Notes under the pieces: model-generated
Told to the model about the DNA's origin: nothing
Database searches by the model: none
The model's input: the letters and a program-made list of their open reading frames with translations, nothing else
Position numbers and translations under genes: made by a program
DNA from: Microbacterium sp.
Lineage (GTDB): Bacteria > Actinomycetota > Actinomycetes > Actinomycetales > Microbacteriaceae
Reading direction: 5' to 3'
Assembly (NCBI GenBank): GCA_003248655.1
Contig: QFPM01000012.1
Location: 1-64,000, forward strand
Length of the DNA: 64,000 nucleotides
Part shown: positions 34,317 to 44,035 of the stretch, in pieces
Numbering within the stretch: position 1 is the stretch's first letter
Layout: every line of letters begins with the position of its first letter

Positions 34317-34324
34317 AGCCCTTG

Positions 34325-34426
34325 AGTTTACGGGCCTGCCGCTGGGCGAGCGCCGACAGCGGCGAGTATGACGACGCGGCGTAACACAGCGGCATCCGCC
34401 CCGGTGTCGGTGGGCGCCGCTATCCT
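34325..34426. promoter_or_regulatory. divergent promoters, thioredoxin and thyA
   Basis: TAAACT (34325-34330, minus strand) lies 8 nt before the thioredoxin GTG; TATCCT (34421-34426, plus strand) lies 7 nt before the thyA GTG. Both imply leaderless or near-leaderless messages. Confidence 0.5.
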
Positions 34427-34433
34427 CGAAAGC

Positions 34434-35246
34434 GTGACCGCGGCATCCATTCCCACGCCCTATGAAGACCTCCTGCGCGAGGTGCTCGACACGGGCGTGC
34501 ACAAGGACGATCGCACCGGCACGGGCACGACGAGCGTGTTCGGGCGGCAGATCCGGTTCGACCTGTCGCAGGGCTTCCCGCTCATCACGACCAAGCGCGT
34601 GCATCTGAAGTCGATCGTGTACGAACTGCTGTGGTTCCTGCGCGGCGAGTCGAATGTGGCGTGGCTGCAGGAGCATGGCGTCACGATCTGGGACGAATGG
34701 GCGAATGCCGCAGGCGAACTCGGCCCGGTCTACGGCGTGCAGTGGCGGTCGTGGCCGACGCCCTCGGGTGGTCAGATCGACCAGATCTCCCAGGTCATCG
34801 AGCAGATCCGCACGAACCCCGACTCGCGCCGGCTCATCGTGTCGGCGTGGAACCCCGCCGACATCCCCGACATGGCGCTCGCGCCCTGCCACGCGCTGTT
34901 CCAGTTCTACGTCGCCGACGGCAAGCTCTCATGTCAGCTGTATCAGCGGTCGGCCGACATGTTCCTCGGGGTGCCGTTCAACATCGCCTCGTACGCCCTG
35001 CTGACGCTCATGATCGCGCAGCAGACCGGTCTCGAGCCCGGCGATTTCGTCTGGACGGGCGGCGACTGCCACGTCTACGACAACCACGTCGAGCAGGTGC
35101 GCGAGCAGCTCTCGCGCGACCCGTATCCGTATCCGACCCTGTCGTTCGCACGCAAGCCCGAGTCGATCTTCGACTACACCTTCGACGACATCGTGCTCGA
35201 GAACTACCAGCACCACCCGGCCATCCGCGCCGCGGTTGCGGTCTAA
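34434..35246 (+). CDS. thyA: Thymidylate synthase
   Basis: 270 residues. It methylates dUMP to dTMP with methylene-tetrahydrofolate. The nucleophile Cys is in LAPCHALFQFYV, followed by QLYQRSADMFLGVPFNIASY and the dUMP-binding GGDCHVYDNH. DRTGTGTTSVFG starts the fold. GTG 34434 fits both family length and promoter spacing. folA follows after one base. Confidence 0.97.
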   Translation: MTAASIPTPYEDLLREVLDTGVHKDDRTGTGTTSVFGRQIRFDLSQGFPLITTKRVHLKSIVYELLWFLRGESNVAWLQEHGVTIWDEWANAAGELGPVYGVQWRSWPTPSGGQIDQISQVIEQIRTNPDSRRLIVSAWNPADIPDMALAPCHALFQFYVADGKLSCQLYQRSADMFLGVPFNIASYALLTLMIAQQTGLEPGDFVWTGGDCHVYDNHVEQVREQLSRDPYPYPTLSFARKPESIFDYTFDDIVLENYQHHPAIRAAVAV

Positions 35247-35247
35247 C

Positions 35248-35766
35248 GTGCGGCTCGGGCTCATCTGGGCCGAGGCCCGCGGCGGAGTCATCGGCAACGA
35301 CGGCGGGATGCCGTGGCACGTGCCCGAAGACCTCGCGCACTTCCGCGAAAAGACGGTCGGCGCGCCCGTGATCATGGGCAGGCGCACGTGGGAGTCGTTC
35401 CCGCCGCGGTTCCGGCCCTTGCCGGACAGGCGCAACATCGTCGTGACGTCGAACCCAGAGTGGGGGGACGACGGCGCGGAGCGCGCGTCATCGCTCGACG
35501 TAGCCCTCGCCCTCGCGGCGGGCGCGCCGACCCCCGCACCGCTCGCCTGGGTGATCGGCGGCGCGCGCCTCTTCGCCGAGGCGATCGTTCTCGCCGACGT
35601 GCTCGAGGTCACCGAACTCGACCTCGAGGTCGCCGGCGACACCTTCGCGCCCGCGCGCGACGGGTGGGCTGTCGCCCGCGTCGAGCCTGCGGGCGAGGAC
35701 GGCAGCGAGTGGGCGGTCTCGCGCACCGGCATCCCCTACCGTTTCCTCACGCTCCTGCGCCCCTGA
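35248..35766 (+). CDS. folA: Dihydrofolate reductase
   Basis: 172 residues. It regenerates tetrahydrofolate used by ThyA. The active site is GNDGGMPWHVPEDLAHF, NADPH contacts are in VIMGRRTWESFP and RRNIVVTSNP, and WVIGGARLF is the second cofactor loop. It starts at GTG only one base after the thyA stop, so translation is probably by reinitiation. Confidence 0.95.
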   Translation: MRLGLIWAEARGGVIGNDGGMPWHVPEDLAHFREKTVGAPVIMGRRTWESFPPRFRPLPDRRNIVVTSNPEWGDDGAERASSLDVALALAAGAPTPAPLAWVIGGARLFAEAIVLADVLEVTELDLEVAGDTFAPARDGWAVARVEPAGEDGSEWAVSRTGIPYRFLTLLRP

Positions 35767-35799
35767 CGCGACCGCCCGCGCGCTTACTAGGCTGTCTGC

Positions 35800-36570
35800 A
35801 TGGCGAGAGCAAGGACGGCACTCATCACCGGCGCGAGCTCCGGGCTTGGTGCCGAGTTCGCACGGCAACTCGCCACGCGCGGCGCTGACGTCGTGCTGGT
35901 CGCGCGCGATCGATCCGCGCTCGAAGCCGTTGCGAACACCATCCGCCGCGACAGCGGGGTGCAGGTCGAGATCCTCCCAGCCGACCTCCTCGATGAGGCT
36001 GCGCTGGATGCCGTCGCCGCGCGCCTGGCCGACCCCGATCGCCCGATCGACGTGCTCGTCAACAACGCGGGTTTCGGCCTCGGCCTCGAGTTCGCCGAGA
36101 ACACTCTCGCCGATGAAGAGCGCCACCTCGACCTGCACGTGCGTGTGACGATGCGCCTCACACACGCGGCGCTGACCCCGATGCTGGCGCGAGGTGGCGG
36201 GCGGATCATCAACGTGGCATCCGTCGCCGCATTCATGCCCCGCGGCACCTACGGCGCAGTCAAGGCGTGGGTCGTCGCGTTCAGCGGGTGGGCGAACGCT
36301 CACTACGGCCCACTCGGAGTCACGGTCACGGCCGTCTGCCCGGGATTCACGCACACGAACTTCCACGAACGTCTCGGGCTCGCGCCGGGTGAAGAGGGCG
36401 TGCCGACGATGCTGTGGCTGGACGCGAAGGATGTCGTGCGCGAAGGGCTCCGCGACGCTGCCCGCGGCAAGGCGGTGTCGATCCCGTCGATTCGCTACAA
36501 GGTGCTCGTCGGCGTGGTTCGCATCCTTCCGGCGCCGCTCGCGGCGCGGATCGCCAAGACAGGCCGCTGA
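35800..36570 (+). CDS. short-chain dehydrogenase/reductase
   Basis: 256 residues, classical SDR. Cofactor loop TGASSGLGAEFA, NNAGFG, and catalytic Ser...Tyr-x-x-x-Lys in VASVAAF and YGAVKAW. A C-terminal hydrophobic stretch suggests membrane association. Acyl or sterol-like substrates are typical of this subgroup. TAGGCT ends 6 nt before ATG 35800. Confidence 0.88.
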   Translation: MARARTALITGASSGLGAEFARQLATRGADVVLVARDRSALEAVANTIRRDSGVQVEILPADLLDEAALDAVAARLADPDRPIDVLVNNAGFGLGLEFAENTLADEERHLDLHVRVTMRLTHAALTPMLARGGGRIINVASVAAFMPRGTYGAVKAWVVAFSGWANAHYGPLGVTVTAVCPGFTHTNFHERLGLAPGEEGVPTMLWLDAKDVVREGLRDAARGKAVSIPSIRYKVLVGVVRILPAPLAARIAKTGR

Positions 36571-36600
36571 GCGGGTCCCACGAACCGATAGCCTGGGAGC

Positions 36601-37578
36601 ATGACGCACACGGGCAACCCCTTCGGACAGGTTCTCGTCGCGCTCGTCACTCCGATGACGGCCGACGGCGAAGTCGACTGGCCCGCCGTCGAGAAGCACA
36701 TCGACGATGTCATCACCGCGGGCGCGGACGGCATCGTCGTCACGGGCACGACCGGCGAGACATCCACCCTCACCGACCCCGAGAAGCTGAAGCTCGTCGA
36801 GGTCGGCAAGGATGTCGCCGCCGGCCGCGCGAAGATCATCACGGGCGGCGGCTCGAACGAGACCGCGCACGCGATCGAGCTCTACAAGGCGAGCGAAAAG
36901 GCCGGCGCCGACGGCATCATGATCGTCACGCCGTACTACAACAAGCCGACGCAGGCGGGCATCCTGACCCACTTCCGGCTCGTCGCCGATGCGACCGATC
37001 TGCCGGTCATCCTTTACGACATCCCGGGGCGCACGGGCGTGCCCATCAAGTACGAGACGATCCTGCGCCTCGCGAAGCACCCCAACATCCTCGCCATCAA
37101 GGATGCCAAGGGTGACTTCAGCGAGGTCAGTCGCGTCCTCAACCAGACCGACCTCATGTACTTCTCGGGCGACGACGCGAACGTGCTGCCGCACCTCGCG
37201 ATCGGCGCGACGGGCCTCATCGGCGTCACCGCGAACATCACCGCGACGCCGTATCGCGTGATCGTGGATGCCGTGAACCGCGGCGATCTGGCCGCAGCGA
37301 CCGCGGCGCACCAGCGCGTCGAACCGCTCGTGCGCGCCGTCATGACGCACGTTCCCGGCACCGTGAGCGCGAAGTACATCCTCCACGGCCTTGGCCGCAT
37401 CGGCAGCCCGCGCGTGCGCCTGCCGCTCGTCGGTCCGGAGGAGTGGGAGGCCGCGATCATCGAAGACGAGCTCGCGCTCGTCCGCGGCGTCGAAGGCGCC
37501 GACTTCTCCAACTTCCGCCCCGACCGCAACGCGGCCGCCGGCGGAGCGCTCCCCAAGGTGCACGGCACGACCCGCTGA
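36601..37578 (+). CDS. dapA: 4-hydroxy-tetrahydrodipicolinate synthase
   Basis: 325 residues. It condenses pyruvate with aspartate semialdehyde, the first committed step to diaminopimelate. Substrate loop GTTGETSTLT, Tyr in LYDIPGRTG, Schiff-base Lys in NILAIKDAKGD. TAGCCT ends 6 nt before the ATG. RNase J follows 60 bases later with its own SD, an arrangement conserved in actinobacteria. Confidence 0.97.
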   Translation: MTHTGNPFGQVLVALVTPMTADGEVDWPAVEKHIDDVITAGADGIVVTGTTGETSTLTDPEKLKLVEVGKDVAAGRAKIITGGGSNETAHAIELYKASEKAGADGIMIVTPYYNKPTQAGILTHFRLVADATDLPVILYDIPGRTGVPIKYETILRLAKHPNILAIKDAKGDFSEVSRVLNQTDLMYFSGDDANVLPHLAIGATGLIGVTANITATPYRVIVDAVNRGDLAAATAAHQRVEPLVRAVMTHVPGTVSAKYILHGLGRIGSPRVRLPLVGPEEWEAAIIEDELALVRGVEGADFSNFRPDRNAAAGGALPKVHGTTR

Positions 37579-37638
37579 CACCGCACGAACACGACCGGGG
37601 ATGCCGCGCACGAACGCGCCGTCCCGAGGAGGCATCGG

Positions 37639-39315
37639 ATGCCCACGAACGTCTACGAACCGCCCGCGCTCGAGAAGGGCACGGTCCGGGTGATCCCGCT
37701 CGGCGGCCTCGGCGAGGTCGGCCGCAACATGACCGTGTTCGAGTACGAGGGCAAGCTCCTCATCGTCGACTGCGGAGTGCTGTTCCCCGAGGAGCACCAG
37801 CCCGGTGTCGACCTGATCCTGCCCGATTTCGAGCCGATCAAGGGGCGGCTCGATGACGTCGTCGGTCTCGTGCTGACACACGGCCACGAGGACCACATCG
37901 GCGCGGTGCCGTATCTGCTGCGTCTGAAGCGCGACATCCCGCTGATCGGCTCGCAGCTGACCCTCGCGCTCGTCGAGGCGAAGCTCAAGGAGCACCGGAT
38001 CGCCCCGTACTCGCTGACGGTCACGGAGGGTCAGCGCGAGCAGATCGGCCCGTTCGACCTCGAGTTCGTCGCGGTGAACCACTCGATCCCGGATGCCCTC
38101 GCCGTTGCGATCACGACCCCCGCCGGGCGCGTGCTCGCCACGGGCGACTTCAAGATGGACCAGTTGCCGCTCGATGACCGGCTCACGGACCTCCGCGCCT
38201 TCGCGCGGCTGGGGGAGGAGGGTGTCGACCTCTTCCTCGTCGACTCGACGAACGCCGACGTCCCCGGCTTCACGCCGCTCGAGCGCTCGATTGGTCCGGT
38301 GCTCGACCAGGTCATCGGCAAGGCGCCGCGCCGTGTCATCGTCGCGAGCTTCTCGAGTCACGTCCACCGCGTGCAACAGGTCATCGACGCCGCCGCGGCG
38401 CACGGACGCCGGGTCGCGTTTCTCGGCCGCTCGATGGTGCGCAACATGACGATCGCCGAAGAGCTCGGCTACCTGCACGTGCCCGACGGCGTCCTGATTG
38501 ACTATAAGAAGGCGCAGGACCTCCCCGACGACCGCATCGTCTACATGTCGACCGGGTCGCAGGGCGAGCCGATGGCGGTGCTGTCGCGCATGGCGAATCT
38601 CGACCACGCGATCGAGGTGGGCGAGGGCGACACCGTGATCCTGGCATCCAGCCTCATCCCCGGAAACGAGAACGCGGTCTACCGCGTCATCGACGGGCTG
38701 ACGAAGCTCGGCGCGAACGTCGTACACAAGGGCAACGCGAAGGTGCACGTCTCAGGCCACGCCGCGGCGGGCGAGCTGCTGTACTGCTACAACATCTTGA
38801 AGCCGCGCAACGTCATGCCCGTCCACGGCGAGTACCGCCACCTCATCGCGAACGCCAAGCTCGCGCAGGACACCGGCATCCCCGCCGAGAACACGATCGT
38901 CGCCGAGAACGGAACGGTCGTCGACCTGCGCGACGGCGTCGCGAAAGTCGTCGGGCAGCTCGACCTCGGCTTCGTCTACGTCGACGGGTCGACGGTCGGC
39001 GAGATCACGGATGCCGACCTGAAAGACCGTCGCATCCTCGGTGAAGAGGGCTTCATCTCGGTCATCGTCGTCGTGGATGCCGCGACCGGTCGCATCATCA
39101 CCGGCCCCGAGATCCACGCGCGCGGTTTCGCGGAGGATGACGCGGTCTTCGAGGACGTGAAGCCCAAGATCGCCGCGGCGCTCACCGAGGCCGCGCAGTC
39201 GGGCGTGCGCGACACGCACGCACTGTCGCAGGTCGTGCGCCGCACGATCGGCCGCTGGGTGAACCAGCGCCTGCGCCGGCGCCCCATGATCGTTCCCCTC
39301 GTGATCGAGGCGTAG
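37639..39315 (+). CDS. rnj: Ribonuclease J
   Basis: 558 residues. Metallo-beta-lactamase/beta-CASP nuclease with HGHEDHIGAVPYLL, ATGDFKMDQ, FSSHVHRVQQVI and HVSGHAAAGELLY, and a C-terminal dimerisation domain. It has 5'-exonuclease and endonuclease activity in mRNA decay and rRNA maturation. SD GAGGAGG precedes ATG 37639. Confidence 0.96.
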   Translation: MPTNVYEPPALEKGTVRVIPLGGLGEVGRNMTVFEYEGKLLIVDCGVLFPEEHQPGVDLILPDFEPIKGRLDDVVGLVLTHGHEDHIGAVPYLLRLKRDIPLIGSQLTLALVEAKLKEHRIAPYSLTVTEGQREQIGPFDLEFVAVNHSIPDALAVAITTPAGRVLATGDFKMDQLPLDDRLTDLRAFARLGEEGVDLFLVDSTNADVPGFTPLERSIGPVLDQVIGKAPRRVIVASFSSHVHRVQQVIDAAAAHGRRVAFLGRSMVRNMTIAEELGYLHVPDGVLIDYKKAQDLPDDRIVYMSTGSQGEPMAVLSRMANLDHAIEVGEGDTVILASSLIPGNENAVYRVIDGLTKLGANVVHKGNAKVHVSGHAAAGELLYCYNILKPRNVMPVHGEYRHLIANAKLAQDTGIPAENTIVAENGTVVDLRDGVAKVVGQLDLGFVYVDGSTVGEITDADLKDRRILGEEGFISVIVVVDAATGRIITGPEIHARGFAEDDAVFEDVKPKIAAALTEAAQSGVRDTHALSQVVRRTIGRWVNQRLRRRPMIVPLVIEA

Positions 39316-39339
39316 CACCGGTTTCGGTAGCATCGGGGC

Positions 39340-39834
39340 ATGCCCGCCGCGTTCCGCATCCGACCAGCCGTGCAGGCGGACGGGGCGTTCCTCGGTGACA
39401 TGGTCGTCGAGGCGGCGAACTGGCGGCAGGGCGGGCTCCGCCCGCGGCATGAGATCATCGCGCACCCCGATCATCACCGCTATCTCGCCGGATGGATGCG
39501 ACCGGGGGATGCCGGGTTCATCGCCGTCGACGAGCACGATCAGCCCATCGGCGCGGCCTGGTATCGGATGCTGCCGCGCACCGACCCGGGCTTCGGCTAC
39601 GTCGGCACGGGCGTTCCCGAGCTCATCATCGGGGTGCGCCCGATCTGGCGCGCGCACGGCGTCGGGCGGGCGCTGCTGCAGCGCCTGTGCGACCACGCCC
39701 GCGCGCAGAGGTTCGGCCGCATCAGCCTGTCGGTCGAGCGCGGCAACTTCGCCCGCACTCTCTACCGCAGCGAGGGTTTCGCCGTGACCCAGGCCGGCCA
39801 CGGCCGCGACACCATGGTCAAGCGCCTGCGCTAG
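39340..39834 (+). CDS. GNAT-family N-acetyltransferase
   Basis: 164 residues. FRIRPAVQADGAFL begins the fold, acetyl-CoA loop IWRAHGVGRALLQRL, then SLSVERGNFARTLYRSEGF. Substrate unknown. TAGCAT ends 6 nt before ATG 39340. Confidence 0.88.
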   Translation: MPAAFRIRPAVQADGAFLGDMVVEAANWRQGGLRPRHEIIAHPDHHRYLAGWMRPGDAGFIAVDEHDQPIGAAWYRMLPRTDPGFGYVGTGVPELIIGVRPIWRAHGVGRALLQRLCDHARAQRFGRISLSVERGNFARTLYRSEGFAVTQAGHGRDTMVKRLR

Positions 39835-39943
39835 CCCCAGGCCCCAGCCCCAGGCCCCAGCCCCAGCCCCCAGCATCCGCCGTTCAGTGGGCGCAAACGC
39901 CGGGAACCCGCCCGGGATACCCGGCGTTTGCGCCCATCGAACG
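39835..39943. repeat. CCCCAG microsatellite and family F palindrome
   Basis: 39835-39873 is a CCCCAG/GGCCCCAG tandem run. The palindrome follows: CGTTCAGTGGGCGCAAACGC (39881) with inverted GGCGTTTGCGCCCATCGAAC, 22 of 24 positions pairing, loop about 15. It ends the GNAT gene about 70 bases before the ftsK start. Confidence 0.7.
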
Positions 39944-40010
39944 GGCGCGAATGCCCGCGGGGGCCGCGTCAATCCGGGGAATGTGGGCCCCATGCACCTA
40001 CCGTGGAGTG

Positions 40011-42734
40011 ATGGCCAGGAGCACCACGCCGCCCACGAGCGCCCGCGCGTCCGCGAAGGGCTCCTCGTCGCGCGCCCGCAAGCCCGATCCCGCCCCCAAG
40101 CGCTACGTCGACGACGTCGAGAAGCCCCCCGCACTCGTGCGGATGTGGCTCGGCCTCGCGCATGCCACCGGCGGGATGTTCCGGGCCTTCGGCCCCGAGA
40201 CGCTCGAGAAGGACCAGCGCCGCGACGGCTTCCCGTTCCTGCTCGTGCTGCTCGCCGCGGCGGGCGCGGTCGTCGAGTGGTTCCTGATCGGCACCGACCT
40301 CGGCACGAACATCAGCGCGTTCACGGTTGGGGCCCTCATCGGGCGGATGGCGTTCATCATGCCCGTCCTGCTCCTGATCCTCGCGGGGTGGCTGTTTCGG
40401 CATCCGTCGTCCGTGCACGACAACGGCCGCATCGGCATCGGATTCGGCCTGTTCGTCCTGTCGATCGCGGGCTTCTGCCATGTCGCGGGCGGGCGCCCGC
40501 AGCCGCGCGACGGCCTGCCCGGCCTGAGCGGCGCCGGAGGACTCTTCGGTTGGATGCTGGGCGAACCGCTCAGTTTCTTGACGCCGATCGGGGCATATGC
40601 CGTTCTCGGCATGCTCACGTTCCTGAGCGTGCTGATCATCACGAAGACGCCCCCGAACCGCATCGGGCAGCGCCTCGGCCACCTGTACGCATGGATGTTC
40701 GGCGCGGAGCACTCGGCGGATGCCGGGGCGCCGGCCAACGGCTCCACCGTCGCCTTCCAGCCGGGCGGGGCTGACCAGGCCGAGCAGGACGACAAGGACA
40801 ACACCCCCTGGTGGCGGCGCAACAAGACCGGCCGTGAAGACGATGCCGACGGCCACCTCGGCTCCGACGATCTGACCGCCCTGCTCGCCCCGAGTGGCGC
40901 GGGCGGCTTCGATCAGGCGACGGTCGCGATGCCGGCCGTGCCGCCGATCCCGCCTCTGCCGGATGCTGCGACCGAGGTCATCGACCCGGCGGTCATCGCG
41001 AACGCCCGCCGCGCGGCGAAGAAGGCCGACACCGGCATCCGCGAGGACAGCGGCGAGATCGTCCTCGACGACGGCACCCTCCCGGGGATTTCGGCCCTCG
41101 GTGACGACCACGACGGTCGCCCTCCGGCACCCCCGTACCGCCTGCCCGCGGTGACGGCGCTCGCGCAGGGCACGCCGCCGAAGGCGCGTTCCGAGGCGAA
41201 CGACCGGGTCGTCGCGGCGATCATGGGTGTGTTCGAGCAGTTCTCCCTGGATGCCCGGGTCACCGGCTTCTCGCGCGGCCCGACAGTCACGCAGTACGAG
41301 ATCTCGCTCGGTCCGGGCGTCAAGGTCGAGCGCATCACGGCGCTGACCAACAACATCGCGTACGCCGTGGCATCCAACGAGGTGCGCATCCTCGCGCCAA
41401 TCCCGGGCAAGAGCGCGATCGGCGTCGAGATCCCCAACGCCGACCGCGAGATCGTGACGCTCGGCGACGTGCTTCGCTCGCAGGCCGCGACGAGCCAGAC
41501 GCACCCCATGACGATCGGCGTCGGCAAGGACGTCGGCGGCGGCTACGTCGTCGCGAACCTCGCGAAGATGCCCCACCTGCTCGTCGCGGGGTCCACCGGC
41601 TCGGGCAAATCGAGCTTCGTGAACTCGATGATCACGAGCCTTCTGATGCGCGCGAAGCCGTCCGAGGTGCGGATGGTGCTCATCGACCCGAAACGCGTCG
41701 AGCTGACGAGCTACGCGGGCGTGCCGCACCTCATCACCCCCATCATCACGAACCCCAAGAAGGCCGCCGAGGCGCTGCAGTGGGTCGTGAAAGAGATGGA
41801 CATGCGCTACGACGACCTCGCGTCGTTCGGGTTCCGTCACATCGACGACTTCAACCGTGCGGTCGTCGCGGGGGAGATCACCCTGCCCTCGGGCAGCGAG
41901 CGGGTGCTGAAGCCGTACCCGTACCTCCTGGTCGTCGTCGACGAGCTCGCCGACCTCATGATGGTCGCCCCGCGCGACGTCGAGGACTCGATCGTGCGCA
42001 TCACGCAGCTCGCGCGCGCCTCCGGCATCCACCTCGTCCTCGCGACGCAGCGGCCCTCGGTCGACGTCGTCACGGGCCTCATCAAGGCGAACGTGCCGTC
42101 GCGCCTCGCGTTCGCGGTGACGAGCGTCACCGACTCGCGCGTCATCCTCGACCAGCCCGGCGCCGACCGCTTGATCGGCCAGGGCGACGGCCTGTTCCTG
42201 CCGATGGGTGCGTCGAAGGCGATCCGCGTGCAGGGCGCGTGGGTCGCCGAGAGCGAGATCGAGAAGGTCGTCCACCACGTCAAGAACCAGGCCCGGCCCG
42301 AGTACCGCGCCGACGTCGCCGCGGTCGCCGAGAAGAAGGAGATCGACGCCGACATCGGTGACGACCTCGAGCTGCTGCTGGCGGCGGCGGAGCAGATCAT
42401 CTCGACGCAGTTCGGGTCGACCTCGATGCTGCAGCGCAAGCTCCGCGTCGGGTTCGCCAAGGCGGGGCGCCTGATGGACCTGCTCGAGTCGCGCGAAATC
42501 GTCGGCCCGTCCGAGGGCTCGAAGGCCCGCGACGTGCTCGTGACCCCCGAGCAGCTGCCCGAAGTGCTCGCGCGCCTGCGCGGCGACGACCCGCCGGCAT
42601 CCGCTGCCGCGACGCCTGCGCCCGCCGCCGATCCGTACGGGCAGGATGCCGTGGATGCCCAGCACGACGGCTACGAGGTCGTCGACGGGGACGAGGGCTC
42701 CGAAGACGCGTGGGGGCTCACCGGCCGCGATTGA
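40011..42734 (+). CDS. ftsK: DNA translocase FtsK/SpoIIIE
   Basis: 907 residues. Four membrane segments (about 70-210), an acidic/Pro linker (about 230-390), then the motor: alpha domain, Walker A in AGSTGSGKSSFVNSM, Walker B in LLVVVDELADLMM, ATQRPSVDVVTG. The C-terminal gamma winged helix reads STSMLQRKLRVGFAKAGRLM. It pumps chromosome ends to their daughter cells at division. Frame is open to 39492 but TACCGT 6 nt before ATG 40011 fixes the start. Confidence 0.96.
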   Translation: MARSTTPPTSARASAKGSSSRARKPDPAPKRYVDDVEKPPALVRMWLGLAHATGGMFRAFGPETLEKDQRRDGFPFLLVLLAAAGAVVEWFLIGTDLGTNISAFTVGALIGRMAFIMPVLLLILAGWLFRHPSSVHDNGRIGIGFGLFVLSIAGFCHVAGGRPQPRDGLPGLSGAGGLFGWMLGEPLSFLTPIGAYAVLGMLTFLSVLIITKTPPNRIGQRLGHLYAWMFGAEHSADAGAPANGSTVAFQPGGADQAEQDDKDNTPWWRRNKTGREDDADGHLGSDDLTALLAPSGAGGFDQATVAMPAVPPIPPLPDAATEVIDPAVIANARRAAKKADTGIREDSGEIVLDDGTLPGISALGDDHDGRPPAPPYRLPAVTALAQGTPPKARSEANDRVVAAIMGVFEQFSLDARVTGFSRGPTVTQYEISLGPGVKVERITALTNNIAYAVASNEVRILAPIPGKSAIGVEIPNADREIVTLGDVLRSQAATSQTHPMTIGVGKDVGGGYVVANLAKMPHLLVAGSTGSGKSSFVNSMITSLLMRAKPSEVRMVLIDPKRVELTSYAGVPHLITPIITNPKKAAEALQWVVKEMDMRYDDLASFGFRHIDDFNRAVVAGEITLPSGSERVLKPYPYLLVVVDELADLMMVAPRDVEDSIVRITQLARASGIHLVLATQRPSVDVVTGLIKANVPSRLAFAVTSVTDSRVILDQPGADRLIGQGDGLFLPMGASKAIRVQGAWVAESEIEKVVHHVKNQARPEYRADVAAVAEKKEIDADIGDDLELLLAAAEQIISTQFGSTSMLQRKLRVGFAKAGRLMDLLESREIVGPSEGSKARDVLVTPEQLPEVLARLRGDDPPASAAATPAPAADPYGQDAVDAQHDGYEVVDGDEGSEDAWGLTGRD

Positions 42735-42769
42735 CGGGCCGCGGGGCGCCGTGCGGATAGGCTCAGCAC

Positions 42770-43345
42770 GTGGCCATCCCCCGGCAGCTACCGAACGCGA
42801 TTACGATCGTGCGCATCCTTTGCGCGCCCGTGTTCCTGTGGATGCTGCTCACGGATGCTGGCGCCAACGGCCCCCTGCGCTGGTGGGCTGCGGTGCTGTT
42901 CATCGTCGCGATCGCGACCGACGGAATCGACGGCTACCTCGCGCGCAAGTACGAGATCGTCACAGACCTCGGCAAACTCCTCGACCCGATCGCCGACAAA
43001 GCTCTCACCGGCTGCGCGTTCGTCGGGTTGTCGATCCTGACCGAGCTGCCCTGGTGGATCACGATCGTCGTGCTCGTGCGCGAGATCGGCATCACGGTGC
43101 ACCGGCTCGTCGTCGCGAGCACCCACGTCGTCGCGGCGGCGTGGATGGGCAAGCTCAAGACGGTCGCGCAGGCCATCGCACTCTCCCTCGCCCTGCTGCC
43201 GCTGTGGACGATCGTGGGGGACTGGATCCACGTCGTGAACACCGTCGCGATGACGATCGCCGTCATCCTCACGGTGGCAAGCGGCATCGACTACGTCATC
43301 ACCGAGGTGCGCGGGGCGCGCGCCAGCGCGAAGGAGCGCCGATGA
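42770..43345 (+). CDS. pgsA: CDP-diacylglycerol--glycerol-3-phosphate 3-phosphatidyltransferase
   Basis: 191 residues, six membrane segments. The CDP-alcohol phosphatidyltransferase signature is complete: DGIDGYLARKYEIVTDLGKL followed by LDPIADK. It makes phosphatidylglycerophosphate. GTG start with TAGGCT 6 nt upstream. It overlaps cinA (ATGA). Confidence 0.95.
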   Translation: MAIPRQLPNAITIVRILCAPVFLWMLLTDAGANGPLRWWAAVLFIVAIATDGIDGYLARKYEIVTDLGKLLDPIADKALTGCAFVGLSILTELPWWITIVVLVREIGITVHRLVVASTHVVAAAWMGKLKTVAQAIALSLALLPLWTIVGDWIHVVNTVAMTIAVILTVASGIDYVITEVRGARASAKERR

Positions 43346-43887
43346 GCACCTTTCAGCCCGTGCCGGACCTCCCCGACGACCTTGAGAGCACGCAGGTCTC
43401 GATGGGGCGTCGCAACGACCCCGAGCGGCTTGTGGAGCGCCTGACCGAGCTCGGCTGGACCCTCGGCGTCGCCGAGTCGCTCACGGGCGGCCTCGTCGTC
43501 GCGTCGATCGTGTCGGTGGCGGGCTCGTCGAACGTGCTGCGCGGCGGGATCGTCGCGTACGCGACCGACCTCAAGGCATCCCTCCTCGGCGTCGACGAGA
43601 CGCTGCTGGCCGCGCAGGGGCCCGTGCATCCGCGGGTCGCTCGGCAGATGGCCGAGGGCGTGCGCCGCGCGGTGCGAAAGGATGGGGCGCCGGCGGATGT
43701 CGGCATCGCCACGACGGGCATCGCCGGACCGGTCTCGCCAGACGGTCAGCCGGTCGGCACCGTGCACGTCGCCGTCTCGACGCCGCTGGGTTCCCGGGTC
43801 GAATCCGTACTGCTCGCGGGTGACCGCGCCGGCATCCGCGCCGAAGCGACTGCCCTCGCCGTGCGCATCGCGCTGGAGGCGCTGTGA
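43342..43887 (+). CDS. cinA: CinA C-terminal domain protein (NMN amidohydrolase)
   Basis: 181 residues, only the amidase domain of CinA (PncC type), which recycles nicotinamide mononucleotide. Marks: LGVAESLTGGLVVASI, RGGIVAYATDLKASLLGV, and ATTGIAGPVSPDGQPVGTV. Twenty-five extra N-terminal residues precede the domain. SD AAGGAG lies in the pgsA tail. Confidence 0.93.
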   Translation: MSTFQPVPDLPDDLESTQVSMGRRNDPERLVERLTELGWTLGVAESLTGGLVVASIVSVAGSSNVLRGGIVAYATDLKASLLGVDETLLAAQGPVHPRVARQMAEGVRRAVRKDGAPADVGIATTGIAGPVSPDGQPVGTVHVAVSTPLGSRVESVLLAGDRAGIRAEATALAVRIALEAL

Positions 43888-43962
43888 CCGCTCGGGGAAT
43901 ACGTCGTGTGACATCCCCGTTACGTATGAGCGATTCCCACCCATTCCCCAGCGCCCGGGGTC

Positions 43963-44035
43963 TAGGGTGACCAGCAAGTGATGTACCGTTGTGCACCCGA
44001 GAACACAATCGACGATTACGAGGAGGAGGCCCGAG
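43963..44035 (+). promoter_or_regulatory. clgR promoter and leader
   Basis: TAGGGT at 43963-43968 gives a leader of about 60 nt ending in GAGGAGGAGG. ClgR often controls itself; the segment GTTGTGCAC...GAACACAATC at 43989-44010 has partial dyad symmetry and could be an operator. Confidence 0.4.

Noticed and set aside
35488..38748. A 1086-residue minus-strand frame across folA, SDR, dapA and rnj
   Set aside because: It spans four well-identified plus-strand genes and has the His/Asp/Arg/Val bias of an antisense shadow.
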